Assembly: GCF_013112225.1 (NCBI RefSeq)
Contig: NZ_JABFHI010000009.1
Coordinates: 1 to 58,307 of the forward strand
DNA length: 58,307 bases
Source: Vreelandella azerica
Lineage (GTDB): Bacteria > Pseudomonadota > Gammaproteobacteria > Pseudomonadales > Halomonadaceae
Reading direction: 5' to 3'
Shown: in pieces, positions 57,937 through 58,307 of the stretch
Layout of the letters: every line of letters starts with the position of its first letter
How positions within the stretch are numbered: position 1 is the first letter of the stretch
Notes under the pieces: generated by a model
Database searches by the model: none
Told to the model about the DNA's origin: nothing
What the model saw: the letters and a program-made list of their open reading frames with translations, nothing else
Position numbers and translations under genes: made by a program

Positions 57937-58307
57937 ATGGATGGCCGTTTTACCTACCTCCAGCTACAGACGTGCCCCCGTCTCTTGCTGGGAACTCTGC
58001 TAGCGGCCCTGCTAACCGGGTGTTCCGCTTTTATACCTGAGCAATCTCAGGACGACACGCCCAAGCCGCTGAGTACAGAAGCGTTTGAGCAGCGGATTGA
58101 TGAGTTGGCATTATCCCTTCAATCACAATGTGATACTTCTGCGCTATTAGACAGCCAGCAGCGCCAGGCGCAGCGTATGACGGCTGATGTGCGTGAAATT
58201 GGCAGTTTGCTAAGACGACTCAACAATAACGTGGATGATTTGGTACTGGCGGCGCCGCAAACAACTGCGCCGGGCGCTCAACAAGTAAGCGTCGGCGAAG
58301 CATGCCG
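57937..58307 (+). CDS. Lipoprotein of unknown function, 3'-truncated by window edge
   Basis: An open frame from ATG 57937 (AAAGG upstream) to the window end, 123 codons visible. It starts with a signal peptide and lipobox LLTGC (residue about 31), followed by a charged, Gln/Glu/Arg-rich and probably helical region with SQCDTSALLDSQQRQAQRM. No family recognised. The rest lies beyond the window. Confidence 0.65.
   Translation, partial: MDGRFTYLQLQTCPRLLLGTLLAALLTGCSAFIPEQSQDDTPKPLSTEAFEQRIDELALSLQSQCDTSALLDSQQRQAQRMTADVREIGSLLRRLNNNVDDLVLAAPQTTAPGAQQVSVGEAC

Overview
The window looks like a chromosomal segment of a halophilic gammaproteobacterium of the Halomonadaceae (Halomonas-like). The reasons are the ectoine genes ectA and ectC, a RegB/RegA-type redox two-component pair, a Tol-Pal locus in the usual order (ybgC-tolQRAB-pal-cpoB), the ruvCAB block, and protein sequences of gammaproteobacterial type throughout. 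Almost everything is core housekeeping. I see no prophage, insertion sequence, CRISPR array or defence island.

Layout. 1-2.5 kb: end of gcvT, a LysM/M23 lipoprotein and an acyltransferase. 2.6-8 kb: ketone-body/PHB use (LysR regulator, scoA-scoB, bdhA) with a DUF1338-like protein, a glutaredoxin and an orphan HybE-like protein in between. 8-10.3 kb: regA, regB and a small membrane protein. 10.5-13.2 kb: pyrC, mtnN, folD. 13.3-13.9 kb: tRNA-Pro, tRNA-Arg and two identical tRNA-His. 14.4-25 kb: DadA-like oxidase, a small YjfB-like protein, prfC, tatD, ygfZ, an HMA-like protein without cysteines, OsmC, uvrB, nei and class I fumarase. 25-31 kb: cardiolipin synthase, a HypT-like LysR regulator, NadM-Nudix, YihY, acylphosphatase and a D-2-hydroxyacid dehydrogenase. 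31.5-42 kb: fmdB-aspS, ruvC, ruvAB, ybgC, tolQRAB-pal-cpoB. 42-44 kb: yciK, a MupP-like phosphatase and ubiG. 44.2-53.6 kb: an apparent envelope operon of a galU stub, a UDP-glucose-dehydrogenase-like protein lacking its catalytic cysteine, an anchored coiled-coil protein, tamA, tamB, msrA and cytochrome c'. 53.6-58.3 kb: carbonic anhydrase, glutathione reductase, ectA-ectC without ectB, a DUF3833 lipoprotein and the start of another lipoprotein.

Two classes of anomaly run through the window. First, about a dozen conserved genes (uvrB, pal, tamA, tatD, ygfZ, cls, yihY, regB, mupP-like, the M23 lipoprotein, the HybE-like gene and the tolA 3' end) each carry one or two frame breaks. Nearly all are repaired by adding one base, mostly to a homopolymer run, and the protein is intact on both sides. 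The simplest explanation is consensus sequencing error rather than gene decay. Second, there are structural oddities that this error cannot explain: ectB is absent between ectA and ectC, and galU is reduced to a 34-codon stub with substitutions at conserved positions. These, with the cysteine-less dehydrogenase homologue beside the TAM genes, are the most interesting observations.
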